A program made the translations under genes and the position numbers. This document shows, piece after piece, positions 32,770 through 44,876 of a DNA stretch of 64,000 nt. The notes below the pieces were generated by a model. It saw only the letters and a list, made by a program, of their open reading frames with translations. It ran no database searches and had not been told where the DNA came from. Location: assembly GCA_015179125.1 (NCBI GenBank), contig WHVA01000407.1, positions 1 to 64,000 on the forward strand, given 5' to 3'. The DNA comes from Gautieria morchelliformis (taxonomy: Eukaryota; Basidiomycota; Agaricomycetes; Gomphales; Gomphaceae). The stretch's first letter is position 1, and every line of letters starts with the position of its first letter.

Positions 32770-35700
32770 CCAAGTCACTAGTCATTAAGGTGGAGATCCA
32801 GACGACAGATACGGCGGAAGTCAAATCCGGACCCGCCCTTGTCGATTGCGGGGCCACTGGTCAGTTTATGGACCGGGACTATGTGGAACAGAACCGACTG
32901 ACTACGCGGAAGTTGCAACATGCAATCCCGGTGTTCAATGTGGATGGAAGCCCCAATGAGTCAGGGTCCCTCACGGAGATAGTAGACACAATTCTCCGCT
33001 ACGAAGGACACACAGAACGCACTTCCTTTGCAGTCACCAGCCTGGGGAAGCAAGACATCATCCTCGGGTTTACCTGGCTTCAGGAGCACAACCCGGAGAT
33101 CAATTGGCAGACTCGGAAGGTACTGATGAGTAGATGCCCAGCCAAGTGTCACATGTGCCGGTCGGAAGTGCAGAAGGAGCGCCAGGAGCAGCGGAAGACC
33201 GAACGGCTCATACAGACATGTCGTTCTGGCCCCCATCCACTGCTTGCAGAAGAAGACTCGGAAGCGGAATTTGAACCAGATCCCACTTCCAATTCCAATT
33301 CCAATTCCGACTCAGCCCGGAAGAGACTCTGGCGGAGGGGGAGCGCTTGCTGTACGTAAACCTTCCGCCGGAAGCGGAACACATCCACGCCACCAGAAAC
33401 ATTTCACAGCACCTTGCTGAAGCCTCCAAGAAGCATGATAAAGCGGAGGTGGAAATTCCGGAGTACCTGCAGGAGTTCAAGGATGTCTTTGCCAAGGAGT
33501 CATTCAATGCCCTGCCTCCACGAAAGCTGTGGGACCATGCCATCGAGTTGGAGCCTGGGTCAAAGCCCACCAACTGCAAGGTCTACCCACTGTCACCCAA
33601 GGAGCAGGTAGAGCTCGATGCATTCCTTGTGGAAAACCTCCGTACAGGGAGGATCCGCCCCTCCAAGTGACCCATGGCATCTCCGGTGTTCTTCATCAAA
33701 AAGAAGGACGGCTCGCTCAGACTTGTGCAGGATTACCGGGCCTTGAATGCAATCACAATCAAGAACCGGTACCCCATTCCACTCATTTCCGAACTGATCA
33801 CACAACTCCATGGGGCAAGGTACTTCACTAAGCTGGATGTCCGCTGGGGCTTCAATAATGTTTGGATCCAGGAGGGGGACGAGTGGAAGGCCGCATTCCA
33901 CACCAACCGAGGACTCTTTGAGCCACAGGTCATGTTCTTTGGCCTCACCAACAGTCCCGCCACGTTCCAGATGATGATGAATGACATCTTCCATGACATG
34001 ATAGCAGAAGGGGTTGTCTGTGTCTACCTTGATGACATCCTCATCTTCACAAAAACAATGTCGGAACATCGGGAGGTTGTGCGGAGAGTGCTGGAACGGC
34101 TCCGGGAGTACAACCTGTGTCTCAAGCCGGAAAAGTGCGAATTTGAGCGGACGCAGATAGAGTATCTTGGGGTGATTGTGTCAGAGGGGAAGGTGGAAAT
34201 GGACCTGGTCAAAGTTTCCAGTGTATCGGATTGGCCTGTGCCGCAGAACAAGAAGGAGGTCCGGTCCTTCATTGGGTTTGTCAATTTCTACCGGCGGTTC
34301 ATCAAGGACTTCTCCTGCCACGCCCATGCCTCTTCGACCTCACCAAGGAGGTTGGGTGGTGGTGGGGAGAGCCGGAACAGGCCTCCTTTGACAAACTCAA
34401 GGAGCTGATCACTTCTGCCCCGGTCCTGATCTTTCCCGACGACTCTCGCCCTTATCGAGTCAAGGCGGATCTTCCGACACAGCTACTGGAGCGGTCTTGT
34501 CGCAACAGTCATCGGAAGATGGTGGGGGGTGGCATCCGATTGCCTTTTTCTCTAAAAGCCTTAGTCCAGTCGAGCGGAACTATGAGATCCACGACAAGGA
34601 GATGCTGGCAATCATCCGAGCGCTGGAGGAGTGGCGACACTTCCTCGAGGGTGCTCTATGCCCATTTGAGATCTGGACAGACCACAAGAACCTCGAGTAC
34701 TTCCGCCCGTCTAAGACGTTGAACCGACGACAAGCACGGTGGTCCCTACACCTGTCCCGGTTCGACTTCATGCTCCACCACCACCCCGGCCACACCATGG
34801 GCAAGCCCGATGCCCTATCCACCGTGCAGATCATGGAAGCGGAAGTGGAGACAACGCTGATATGACACTACTCCGCCCAAGTCTCTTTGCAATCCGCACC
34901 CTCGAAGGAGTGACTGCAGTTGGGGCGGAAGCGGAAATGCTCCGGGACATCCGGAGGCAGTACCGGAATGGAGAGAAGGAGGAGTCGGTGGTGAAGGTGG
35001 TGGAGGAACTTCGGAAAGGGCACTCACGGTCTGTACGGGCAGCGGAATGGTCAGAACGTGATTGGCTGCTCCACTTCAGAGGCAAGGTCTATGTTCCAAC
35101 TGGGGCGGACCTCCGCCGCCGCATTGTGTCCCAGCACCATGACACATGGGTCGCTGGGCATGCTGGTAGGTGGAAGACACTGGAGTTAGTGGCTCGGAAC
35201 TACTGGTGGCCTCAGATGTCCCGCTACATTGGACAGTACGTAAAGACATGTGACCTTTGTCTCCGAACCTAAGTGCAATGACATCTGCCCGTCAGAGAAC
35301 TTGTTCCACTCCCGATTCCAGAATCCCACTGGGACACCATCAGTGTCGACTTCATCATTGAACTCCCAGAGTCTCATGGCTACGACGCGATCATGAACGT
35401 CGTGGACTTGGTAAGCAAGGTGTCCCACTTCATTCCGATGCACACGACGATCACAGCCCTTGGAGCGGCCCACCTGTTCCTTGCGCATGTCTGGAAGTTG
35501 CATGGGCTCCCGAAGCAAGTCGTTTCCGACCGAGGTCCGCAGTTTGTCGCGGAACGGACTCGGGAACTCTACCGCCTGCTTGGCATAAAGCTGGCTACCA
35601 CCACAGCATACCATCTGCAGGGCGACGGACAGACGGAACGGGTCAATCAGGAGTTGGAGCAATATCTCCACCTCTTTGTCAATGAGAGGCAGGATGACTG

Positions 35701-36466
35701 GGATGAGTTACTTCCACTGGCGGAATTCCAATACAACAACCATGTACATTCCGCCACACAACAGACTCCCTTCATGCTTGACTCCGGAAGACACCCGTGG
35801 ATGGGCTTCGAGCCATGCCAGGCAGAGTCCCAACTCAAGACAGTCAATGAGTTCCGAGACCGCATGGACTCCACCCTTTCGGAAGCCAAGTCGGCCCTTG
35901 CGAAGGCCAAGGATGACATGGCAAGGTACTACAACCAACGCCAGGTTCCTGCCCCAGAGTACCAAGTCGGAGACAAGGTGTATCTAGATGCAAGTGACAT
36001 CCGCACCACGCGCCCTTCGCACAAGCTTGCCCACCGCTACCTTGGGCCCTTCACAGTGATGTGGAGGGTTGGACGGAATGCATACCGCCTCCGACTTCCG
36101 ATGTCCATGTCCCGCCTCCACCCCGTCTTCAACGTGGTGAAGTTACTCCCTACTCTTGAGGACCCAATTCCAGGTCGGAAGGCTCGTCCGCAACCTCCAC
36201 CAGAAATTGTAGATGGGGAAGAGCACTATGTGGTGGAACGGATCCTGGACAGCCGGTTTGTGCGAGGACGACTCCAATTCCTTGTGAAATGGGAAGGGTA
36301 TGGGTATGAGGAGAATTCGTGGGTCCCGGAGCAAGATGTCTCCGCTCCAGACAAACTCCGCGAGTTCTATAGGACACACCCTGGTGCCCCTCGCCAAATC
36401 TGTTCACTGGCATTTCAATCCCTCGTGTCCCGTGCTTCGAGGACGCAGCACGCTAGAGGGGGGGTG
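32770..36466 (+). pseudogene. Gypsy F pol, broken
   Basis: Protease with DCGATGQFMD (about 32850) and DIILGFTWL. RT with FIKKKDGSLRLVQDYRALN and catalytic YLDDILIF (34026). RNase H with IHDKEMLAI and DHKNLEYF. Integrase zinc finger HHDTWVAGHAGRW...CDLC, then core VDFIIELPE, SDRGPQF and TERVNQE. GPF module (HRYLGPFTVMW). Chromodomain VERILDSRFVRGRLQFLVKWEGYG ending just before the polypurine tract. Lesions: one-base loss near 33319, TGA 33668-33670, frame changes near 34320, 34475 and 34820, and TAA 35270-35272 with another TGA soon after. From 35300 to the end the frame is open. Confidence 0.88.
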
Positions 36467-36467
36467 A
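36456..36467 (+). promoter_or_regulatory. Polypurine tract of Gypsy F
   Basis: GAGGGGGGGTGA directly before the 3' LTR. It primes plus-strand DNA synthesis. The same G-run plus GTGATGTCAGG arrangement is seen in Gypsy A, so the two are related. Confidence 0.8.
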
Positions 36468-36957
36468 TGTCAGGGGACACCCTGTTTTCCATTTCTAGTT
36501 CCAACACCACACCCAGTTCCGACTCCATTTCCGACTCCGCTTCCAGTTCCGATTCCATCTCCGCCTCCGCTTTCGGAAATGATTCCGCTCCTGGGAGAAC
36601 TTCCACCAGTTCTGTTTGCCTTGCCAGTTCCACTCCAATTTCCGACTTCCACTCTCGGAACAGTGTCGGAAATCAAGCGACTCGCGTAATGGGTGGCATC
36701 AAGGGTCGATCAAGGGTCACGGAGGTCAGGGGGATGCAGGGTTGATGGCGGGTGCCAAGTGTTGTCCCTGGCTGCGCAGCGTAGTATAATACGGGCTCGC
36801 TGACATTGGGGGTCCTTAGACCTTTCTCTTTGGATTTCCCCTTGTCAGGTGAGAATCCCCTCTCTTGTATACTCTGTTCATTTATACATACTTTGGATTT
36901 CCCCTTGTCAGTTGTGTGGTAGTGTGATCTCCACAACTAGCCAGGGTTGCCCTTACA
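36468..36957 (+). repeat. 3' LTR of Gypsy F
   Basis: 490 bp, TGTCAGGGG...CCCTTACA. Differences from the 5' copy fall in the first 150 bases (for example GTTTTCC against GTGTTCC and TTCCAACACC against TTCCGACACC). The rest looks identical. Confidence 0.9.
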
Positions 36958-37399
36958 CCTACTGATCCAGCTGAGAACGGGACACGCCCCACTCAACAAA
37001 CATCTGTTCAACATCGGAAAGGTTGAATCCACCACCTGCAAGACATGCCACAGCAGTGACGAAACCATACACCATTACTTGCTGCAGTGCCCAGGGTACA
37101 AAATACAAGGGAGCCAACTTGAGCGCAAACTCAAGCGAGACGCGAGGTCGCTACGGACTCTACTCACCAGACTCAAAGCGCTAGCCCCGCTGTTCCAGTA
37201 CATCAATGCCACTGGCAGGTTCAGAAGCATTTATGGAGACGTGACGGTACCGGAGGGAGCAGATACCCGGAAAGGATGCTTGACAGTGGTTGAAACAGAC
37301 GAACGCAGTACCTCGCCTAAAACACAGGCATGGACCAGCTCGGGGCTCAGCCCTTCGAGTGCCTGCAGAGATAGAGAAAGGGTAGCTAGAGCACATTAG
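36958..37399 (+). pseudogene. LINE C-terminus
   Basis: Continues the left LINE fragment: LLIQLRTGHAPLNKHLF, then CKTCHSSDETIHHYLLQC (a CX2C-H-C zinc element typical of LINE ORF2 ends), KLKRDARSLRTLLTR and RSIYGDVTVPEG. Open to a stop at 37397-37399, followed by an A-run at 37460-37473. Confidence 0.8.
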
Positions 37400-37473
37400 T
37401 TGATGGAATGTTTGTATGCATCGTCTTACATAGGGCAATACCCCAAAAGACAAAATTGGATAAAAAAAAAAAA

Positions 37474-38050
37474 AGGGGGGGGGGGTTGAGACCCAGTGAG
37501 AAATGACCCGGGTCCGAGCGGTTCAGGTCAGTGAAAACCATGGTCCCGGTCTGATCATGCTGGATCCGAGTTTTGCAACCACTTTTATCGGTTCATGTAT
37601 GTTCAGGCCGGATGAATACAATTTTTTTATATGATGCTTGCTATCGGTTCAGAGAAGATGACAATGGATGGTCTGCAGCTAGGGATCAAATCTGTTCATA
37701 TCGGTATGCAAATACTACAACTTTGCTAACAGCTGGGCACCAATCCCAGCACATTCACCACTCTCGGCAATCCCACCAAATCCCCCACTCCAAAATGCCC
37801 TACCCGTTCGCCACCACCGGTACACAAAGACAGACCAATAAGAAAAGATATGATAGTATGCTGGCAAATGCAAAGGTCAATGCATGCAAGGGAAAAGGAG
37901 GAAGAGTGACTTGCTTGCGAGTATGCAAGACCAATCTGCATGTGCGTTAAGTGGGAGTAGACGAAGTAGAGCCGTTCAAATCGGGTTTGAGGGCGCGTGC
38001 CTTGTTGTGAAGGCCCAGCTGGATATAGAAGTGTAGTGCACCGTTAGTGA
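37474..38050. other. No supported gene
   Basis: Starts with a G-run after the LINE A-run. It contains a plus-strand open frame ending near 37950 (CKGKGGRVTCLRVCKT) with no recognisable feature. Confidence 0.4.
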
Positions 38051-38051
38051 A

Positions 38052-38696
38052 GCCACAGCAATGCAGCCATAAGCAGACTCACCACCTTCTTCTTGTCCGC
38101 TTCACTAGCCTCCTCGCGCTCTCGAATTCCCCTTTGGTCATTCTGGGATGATGGTGGCAACAGTCGATGGCGAATAAGTTCCTAGATGGCATTAGCCACG
38201 ATGTTCAAGGCACTGTATGACACAAAGTGCTTACCTTGCACTGCCGCCGGTTTTGTTCGTACTCTTCTTCTTGGTCGCAATGCCAGTGGTGGTGGAGGCA
38301 CGAAAGTGCTTGGACCCTGAGTCGAGTGCGAGGACGAAGCGGGCTTCTAGTATTGCACCTGTAGTTGGTGCTGGCTGCATGATGTAAAATGTGGAGTGTC
38401 AAATAACTCACAAAGGATTGCTTGATATGTGCGTGAGTAATCACATAATTACAAGGGGAGACTATATCACTTACAGTAGATGAAGACAGCCCGCTCATTT
38501 CCCACAGCAGCAGTGGGAGACCGAAGAGTTTGGCATTACTGAACTGCACGGATGGAAAACCTCCTATATGCATGGCAATATGGACTGGGGAAGTCAACAA
38601 CTTACTGGACAAAGACATAGCAGCTCTAAAAACCGGGTGGTTGCATTTGGACTCGCCATGAGGATCTAATTCAGCGAGCTCCGAGGTAGATAACAC
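38052..38696 (-). CDS. Small hypothetical three-exon gene
   Basis: Starts MLSTSELAELDPHGESKC at 38696. Exon 1 ends in SSST at an ACT|GTAAGTGATA donor (about 38473). Exon 2 (about 38372-38232) reads PTTGAILEARFVLALDSGS and IATKKKSTNKTGG, ending at a GTAAGC donor. Exon 3 (about 38177-38052) reads ELIRHRLLPPSSQNDQRG, then EASEADKKKVVSLL, to TAA. Predicted length about 165 residues. I do not recognise it. Good splice signals argue for a real gene, possibly cargo carried between transposons. Confidence 0.4.
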
Positions 38697-38699
38697 GCA

Positions 38700-39570
38700 C
38701 TCACATTGGGAAATGAAGAGCTATGGAGAAGCCAATGGAGCCTGCGGAGCGTGTTATGCCCACAGAAGTTGCTGCTCATCATGGTGGAGGGCAAGATGCG
38801 AAGACATGTAGTATGTTTGCATGTATTTGCCTAATATGTGTCTGATTTCAAGTTGGCTGCCACAGTAGTAGTGAACAGGTGAGAGGAGTCGGTGCAGATC
38901 TTCCTGGACTTGAAGAAGTTTGAAAAGATTTTGACTTTGTGAAGAGCATGTTGTCCGAAGTAAAAGTTTGGATGCATGCTTTGAAAAAAAACTCGCAAGT
39001 TTTGAAATTTTTAAATTTTAGAAAGTCTATGTACATATCTGGAGACGGTGCGGTCATATCTGGCCGTTTAGATTCCTCGTATCTCAAAACGATTCTAAAT
39101 GAATCTTCAAATCAAGCTGTAATTTATCCCTATAAAAATAGAATGTCACACGCATCGACTCGATTCTCTGCGTGCATCATCTCGTGACTGATATCAGCTG
39201 ATCCTACACACCCAGAGGTTGGGGTTCACAAATCGCGCGATCCCGCGGCTTGCCCTTCTGTCACGCAGTAGATTGCACTCAAAGTAAGAGTTGCTCTTAC
39301 CAAACGGGCAGTTTTGGCCCTCGCAGTAAGAGTTCGGTCAGCTTGCATCTGCAATCAAAGCTGACAGCCCGTGTGATTCCCCGTGTGTCGCTGGTGCAAA
39401 AACACTGCCGCGCTCGCACGCAAATGGCAGCCCGTGTTTAGTAACTGACGCTCGTGCAAAAACACCGCCGCGCTCGCACGCAAATTGCAGACCGTGCTTA
39501 GTAACCCTCGCCCCAAGCCACGCGGCGACGCAGTGGTGGTCTGATGGTGTCGACCCCTTGTCCCCGTCCC
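38700..39570. other. Intergenic with a two-copy tandem repeat
   Basis: No gene supported. Two adjacent copies of a roughly 62-bp unit (GTGCAAAAACAC, CGCGCTCGCACGCAAAT, CAG, CCGTG, TTAGTAAC) lie at about 39389-39505. Confidence 0.5.
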
Positions 39571-39847
39571 TCATGCCTCAACCCGGGATGACGCGACACC
39601 ACTTGAACCACAGCGCTGCAGCGAAATCGGCGCACCTTCGACTCACTTCGCGGTAAGGTTGCTGTCTCAGGTCTCAGGTCTGAACTCGCTCACAGGGTGC
39701 TCCAGTTTGTTTGACCCCGGCGCACCTCTCGACTCACAGACCTCAGATTCCCAATGTGTCCTGGACTATGGGCCAGGTGAGCTTGTCGCCATGATGACTG
39801 CGTACAGCGGCTTACACAAAGTTCAGTACCACCTCGGTTGCCTGTAA

Positions 39848-40463
39848 AGACCATAACACGAAATTCCCCACAGCTTGAGGTCACGCTTGAACCAAGTACG
39901 CCGAAGTTGCCACAGTCCCCCGTCAGCTCTGTGACCCCAACGCCACGGCGTCCCCTGAAACGCAAGCGCGAGTCAGTGGACGAGGACTCGCACTGGCTTT
40001 ACAACGGTAAGCTGATGTGCTCTTCAATCAATATATTGCGGTGATCTACATAAGAATTACATGCGCAGGTACTCTCTCAAGTCCCTCCTTGGCATCAGTA
40101 GCCTCTGATGTGGAGCCGTCAGCCACGCTCCGCATACGCCAGCTGGAGGAACAGGTCGCTGCATTGGAGTGCAATGAGCGTTGGTTGCTCAAGCTCCTTC
40201 AAGACTTGCAGCTGACCTTGGCGAAGGTTCGTGGAGACGCCGATATCGCTGTGCACGAGCTCAGAGTGCACATGCTTCAAGATTCTACGAAAGAGTGGTT
40301 GCAAGGCCTCATTAAAACGCTCTGGGAGGAGGAGCTTGCGGCTGCTGGGGACAACGTAGCATGGGCGGGTTCATCTGGGGCCCCTGTGATGGATGATCAC
40401 ATCAAGCGGTATTTTATGCAGAGGGTGTATCACATTGCCATGCAGTCGCCAAAGGCTGCTTGA
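39848..40463 (+). CDS. Transposon K gene 1, coiled-coil protein (5' end unclear)
   Basis: The first supported exon (about 39848-40004) reads TITRNSPQLEVTLEPSTPKL, then a nuclear-localisation-like cluster RRPLKRKRE, and ends in WLYNG at a GTAAGCTG donor. The next exon (about 40070-40463) reads TLSSPSLASVASDVEPS and a long coiled coil (RIRQLEEQVAALECNERWLL), ending DHIKRYFMQRVYHIAMQ. Upstream coding (about 39573-39776) may hold a first exon but the start is not clear. Role unknown; a DNA-binding or oligomerising partner of the transposase is a guess from its position and basic cluster. Confidence 0.5.
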
Positions 40464-40644
40464 AAGTCGACCGACATCGAACTTAGACGATTTTTGCCTT
40501 CCTTAGACGTGTGATGTGTGACATTTTGTTTTGTTCAGACTTGCATTCTGGCTTGATGCCTGCACTGCCATCACCCCAGGGACCTGAGCGTGAGTGAGCG
40601 TGTGCTGACTAGGGCCGGGTGAGGATACTCACACAGTCTTTCTG

Positions 40645-43600
40645 ATGGTCCCAGATTTCCTCTACAACCGCAAGGAAGGGACATGGGCGTGCCTTCCATG
40701 CGACAATGGGGAGCGACCCAAGTCATTGCGCCATGCACGGATACACGAGTTGACCCAGCGACACCAGGCGAATGTCGCAGAGTATGCAGGCCGTCGTGTG
40801 GAGGTGTTGTTGGGGGATGAAGAGATGCTTGCCCCCAACGCACTGGAGCGTATGTGGATCGGCAGTTTCAACGATGGAATGACCTTGGACGGTATGGGTG
40901 ATGGGGGCGAAGAAGACATAGGGTTCGGTGACCACTTGCCCGAGGGAGTGGAGAACTGGCACGCCGGGCAGTGGGAGCTTGGTGAGCAAATGTCTGCCTC
41001 CGAACAGCAGGCTGCAGCAATTGGGGACCGAAACCGGATGTGGGCCGCGGAACTGGCGGCTGAGGCACACGAGACTGATGAGGATATGGAAGGGTTGTCT
41101 GACACTGACCCAACCAGTGGGGTAAGAGGACCAGGTAACTGCAGTCCTTTGATAGCGCAGAGAGCGTGTGTTGATCTTGACACTAGGGGTTCATGGACGA
41201 AGGCGGCGCAACCAGGTGGCTGATGAAGAATGGGCTCCGTGGAATGATCACGTGGTATGTCTGACCTTGTGGTGGAGGTTGTTTTGTAGCTGACTACGGC
41301 ATTGGCGTCGATCTCCAGTCGTGTACACTGGATGTGGTTACACACCTTCAGAGAACAACATTTTCTGAAATAGAACAAGACCTGATCCTGTGGTTGCTCA
41401 AAATCAACAGCGCGGCTCAAGTACCGTCCGTTAACCAGGTCAAGGTAGTGCGTGACAGCATGCAACGCATGGGTGGGGTTAATAGTATTCACAATATTGG
41501 GACATTGGGGCACACGTATTATATCCTGGACATAGGGCATATCATAGCAGACGTGAGTCTGCGCTGTTAATTCAAATAGTCTCTCACTGATGCTTGGGCC
41601 GCCAAGGAATTTGCGAACCCTAAGGTTCGCCAATTCTTGGAGTTCTATCCTTGGGATTCGGGGCAAGGGGTCACTCAGACATGGGAATTCGCCCAATGGC
41701 TCACAGAGGCGGATCCAACATACCTGACACCGATGGTGTGGGTTGGGATTCAAGACTATTTCACATCGGAGCCATGTCTGCTGAAGGATGGGAGCGTCTG
41801 TATGCCCCATCGGTGGTTTCGTAAGGGTGCAGCTCCAGGCAGGCGACTGTGTGGCAGGGCTTGGTAGATGACACCCATGCATCTCAACAATCAATGGGGC
41901 TGGGTTATTGAGAAAAACCATGATATCCTCTTTGACACCGAAGAGCTCTTGTTGAATTTTCCAGAATTCGACGGGGCTTATCGTGCGCGAGGCCTGCCTG
42001 CCCCTGCAGCGATTTGGGGTATGTTGCACGTGCGTTCAGTCATGTTTGGTTCACAATTAAGTGCCACCAGGCTTCCGAACAGGTGATGAGGAGCTGGTTC
42101 GCAAGTGGGACCACTCCCTCCCCAACCGATGGCAGACTCTAGCAGATGGGCATAGAGTGTTTGCATGCCCCATATGGCTGTATTGTGATGATACCTCAGG
42201 GAACCGCTCTAAGAAATGGAACGAGCACTACAGTTACTTGTTTGCGCTTGCAGGCCTACCACGTGATCAGTGGCAAAGGGACTTCAATGTCCATTTCGCT
42301 TGTACGTCGAATGTGGCCGCTCCTTTGGAGATGCTTGAGGGGGTGGTTGAACAACTAGAGTAAGCCCATGGTTTCTGGTCCTCGTGCGTAGCTGAGTGGC
42401 CACATTCCAGGAAGATCGGCCTACACGGCGTGTGGGCCTATGATTGTGTGCTGCAGGAGATGGTCCTGTTCTTTGTTCCGGTACATGGGATGCTAGGTGA
42501 CAATCCCATGCAAAGTGAGTTTGCTTCTCACATTGGGCTCCGTGGTAAATTTTTTTGCCGCTGTTGCTGGGCCAAGGGTCACGATGTCGAAGATGAACGT
42601 CCGACTGACCGAGACAGTGGCGATGAAGATGGCCCCCGCAATGAGCCGCTTGAGGTTATGACCGAACATGTCAAGAGATTCACGCAGGTGAGCCTAGTTG
42701 TATTTTCACCTAGTTGTATTTTCTTGAGCATGGCATGTGTCGCGCTATGGTAGATCGGGCGACAACGGGAGCGCCATGAGACCATGGCTACGACAGGTCA
42801 GATATTCCAGAAAATACAGGATATGGCCCCTCAAAAGGACATCCGCATGCTGACCACGAATACTGGCGTGAAAGATAACTTCTTTGAGCATTTTCGAAAG
42901 AGACTCGAAAATGCTCGCAAAGGCCCATGCTGAACATGCCATGTTACGTGAGCTCGAGGCCATGCCCCATAGGCCATGGAACCCTGTATGGCGTCTTAGA
43001 GGTGTGTATTGGTGTACTCGCGTCCTCTCTTACGCTAACTGCTCGTCGGTAGAATTGGACCCACACAGGGACACACCTGTAGAAATCCTGCATGTCATTC
43101 TCTTGGGTGTGGTCAAGTATTTCTGGCGTGATGCAATTGCTAGGACCAACGATGAGCAGAAGACCATCTTAAAGGCCCGGTTGACATGCCTGGATGTACG
43201 CGGGCTTGACCCAGAGCTCACTCGGGTGCCAGGGCACACATATGTCCAGTATGCTGGATCGTTGGTTGGCAGGGACTTCCGGGCCATTGCCCAGGTAGCT
43301 ATTTTCGCTTTATATGACATGCTACCTCCAGAGATACTGGAGGCATGGGCGGCCCTTGGGACTCTCGTCCCGATGGTGTGGTCCCCATGCATCGCAGACT
43401 TGGACAAGTATCTGGTGAGCCCTTAGAGCTCAAGCATCACGAGACTTGATGTGACACTGTGCACAGCTTATGCTCTCGGACGCCATCAAGCATTTCCTGG
43501 CCTGCACGGCATCCTGGACACCACGGTGGTTTAATAAACCCAAGTTCCATTTGTTATTGCACCTCCCTGAGCACATACGACGTCTCGGCCCTGCAATTCT

Positions 43601-44631
43601 CTTCGCCACTGAAACCTTTGAGTCGTACAATGCCATCATTCGGGCATGGAGTATTCACTCAAATCGCCAGGCCCCGAGTCGTGACATAGCCCAGCGGGCT
43701 GCACATTGTCATCGTATCTGCCACCTGATGAGCGGTGGGTTTTACAAGGTTGACACTGATCTAGACGTAAATCCAGACACCCCTCCGGAGTGGCGCACCA
43801 TCGGGCCCGGTCCCGCATCGCTGGTCCGCCAGCCAAATGTCCTGTGTTGGTACCTTGGCCTGTGGGAGGAATCCAGTCCTGCCCCAGGTAACATGTTATA
43901 ACCACAATGAACTCCCTGTCACTTATTGCACACAGGGACAATGAGCCGTGAGGGTCAGGGTGCTCCAATCCCATGGGTGCAATCACAGTCGAGACATTTC
44001 CACTTCCCCAGCCAAACTCGAGCTCCCAAGGTCCGCCTGGGCAGCGCGGTAGAGTCGATCAGTGGCCCACGCATACTGATCGGTGGATATGCCATTCGGC
44101 AGCCTCAGCCACCACACGCACTCACGATATCTCATGTCATTGAAGCATTCTCCATTTTGGGGTCAGACCGTGACGGCCTTGGCCTTGCAGACTGGGTCCT
44201 GGTGCGTGATCACATCCTCGGCCCTCTGGTACGTCCGTACCAGATGCCCCAATTGGTTCCCACTTCCCAATATGCCCTCATATGCCCCACGGTGCGTCAC
44301 TCCACATCATCAATTTCCCTTGGGCGCACTGATCAACTCCCCAGGGCCATAGGAAATGCTCTGCGCCCTCAATGTGCAGCACAACTGTGCTGCACATGCC
44401 TTTTCCCTCGACCTCAACCAAGTCGTCTACCAGGAACGGGAAGCGTCTAGAATGCGCACCAAGGCCGACCGTCACTTAGCCCCAGAGGATATTCTCCTCA
44501 ATACCGCCAAGATGCGAGACCAGCAATGGATCAGCACTTTTTCCCGCAGTCTCGCCCACGTGGACATGGACATTTTGCTTGCTCAGGCATGCCGCGATGA
44601 GCTCGAGCGAACCTGCACTAACCCGCACTAA
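40645..44631 (+). CDS. Transposon K gene 2, putative mushroom-specific transposase
   Basis: About ten exons. Exon 1 has a CLPC...H zinc-like start (WACLPCDNGERPKSLRHARIH). Later blocks: RRRRNQVADEEWAPWND; GHTYYILDIGHIIAD; CMPHRWFRKG; GLPRDQWQRDFNVHF; GDNPMQSEFASHIGLRGKFF with CRCCWAKGHD; TGVKDNFFEHF; HRDTPVEILHVILLGVVKYF; GRDFRAIAQVAIFALYD; WFNKPKFHLLLHLPEHIRR; FATETFESYNAIIRAWSIHS; SRDIAQRAA; and a C-terminus with ALNVQHNCAAHAF and ILLNTAKMRD. I know this set of blocks as a large family in Agaricomycete genomes, usually left as hypothetical. Transposase activity is inferred from repetitiveness and zinc ribbons. Stops near 41867 and a frame change near 44300 may be damage or unplaced introns. 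Confidence 0.6.
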
Positions 44632-44876
44632 CCTGCACCAATCCGCATCGCTCTCATATAACCCGACACCCTCTCACCCCCCCTCCATGTCGGCATCTCC
44701 CACGTCAGCCGCCATTGTCATCAGGCCTGCATACCATCGGTCATCGCTCAACCCCCGGCCATGCATCCCGCTGAGGCGCTGCACGCAACCGCAGCGCCGC
44801 CTTAAAATTTTTCCTACAAATGGCCGTTCATCTCCCTCCTTGCTTGCAGTTCGTGCCTCCCCTCCTGACCCCAATG

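Larger units (their letters stand above)
30719..36957 (+). mobile_element. Gypsy F, full-length chromovirus
   Basis: A 6,239-bp element with two 490-bp LTRs (30719-31208 and 36468-36957) that differ at about six positions by my count. It is flanked by CCGAC (30714-30718) and CCTAC (36958-36962), a 5-bp target duplication with one change. Internal order is gag, protease, RT, RNase H, integrase, chromodomain, polypurine tract. It is the youngest-looking retroelement here, yet pol has several frameshifts and stops. No standard tRNA primer site follows the 5' LTR (it continues GCAGAAAAGTC), so self-priming is possible. Confidence 0.92.
30402..37473 (+). mobile_element. 5'-truncated Tad-like LINE, split by Gypsy F
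   Basis: The C-terminal RNase H and tail of a non-LTR retrotransposon. The left part (30402-30718) reads VTMRWVPGHVGVKGN, then after a one-base shift DEEARKAASGDP and LPISKVAEIQRHRTALKK. The right part (36958-37399) continues LLIQLRTGHAPLNKHLF with a CX2C...HHYLLQCPGY zinc motif. It ends with an A-run (37460-37473). The reading is contiguous once Gypsy F is removed. Confidence 0.85.

Noticed and set aside
36470-36676. Gly/Thr/Val repeat proteins (GIGTGSGVGNGVGTGCG) on the minus strand, also at 9326 and 30721
   Set aside because: These are readings through the short-period TTCCGACTCC array of the F-family LTR, present in all three copies; not genes.
40662-42029. 455-codon open frame on the minus strand
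   Set aside because: It lies antisense to several exons of transposon K gene 2, whose plus-strand reading has conserved blocks and splice sites. The minus product is low-complexity and has no recognisable domain.
40645-44631. Assignment of transposon K gene 2 to the KDZ transposase family
   Set aside because: I do not see the KDZ/CxC-type cysteine pattern or its DDE context. The blocks fit another mushroom-expanded family, so I left the name general.
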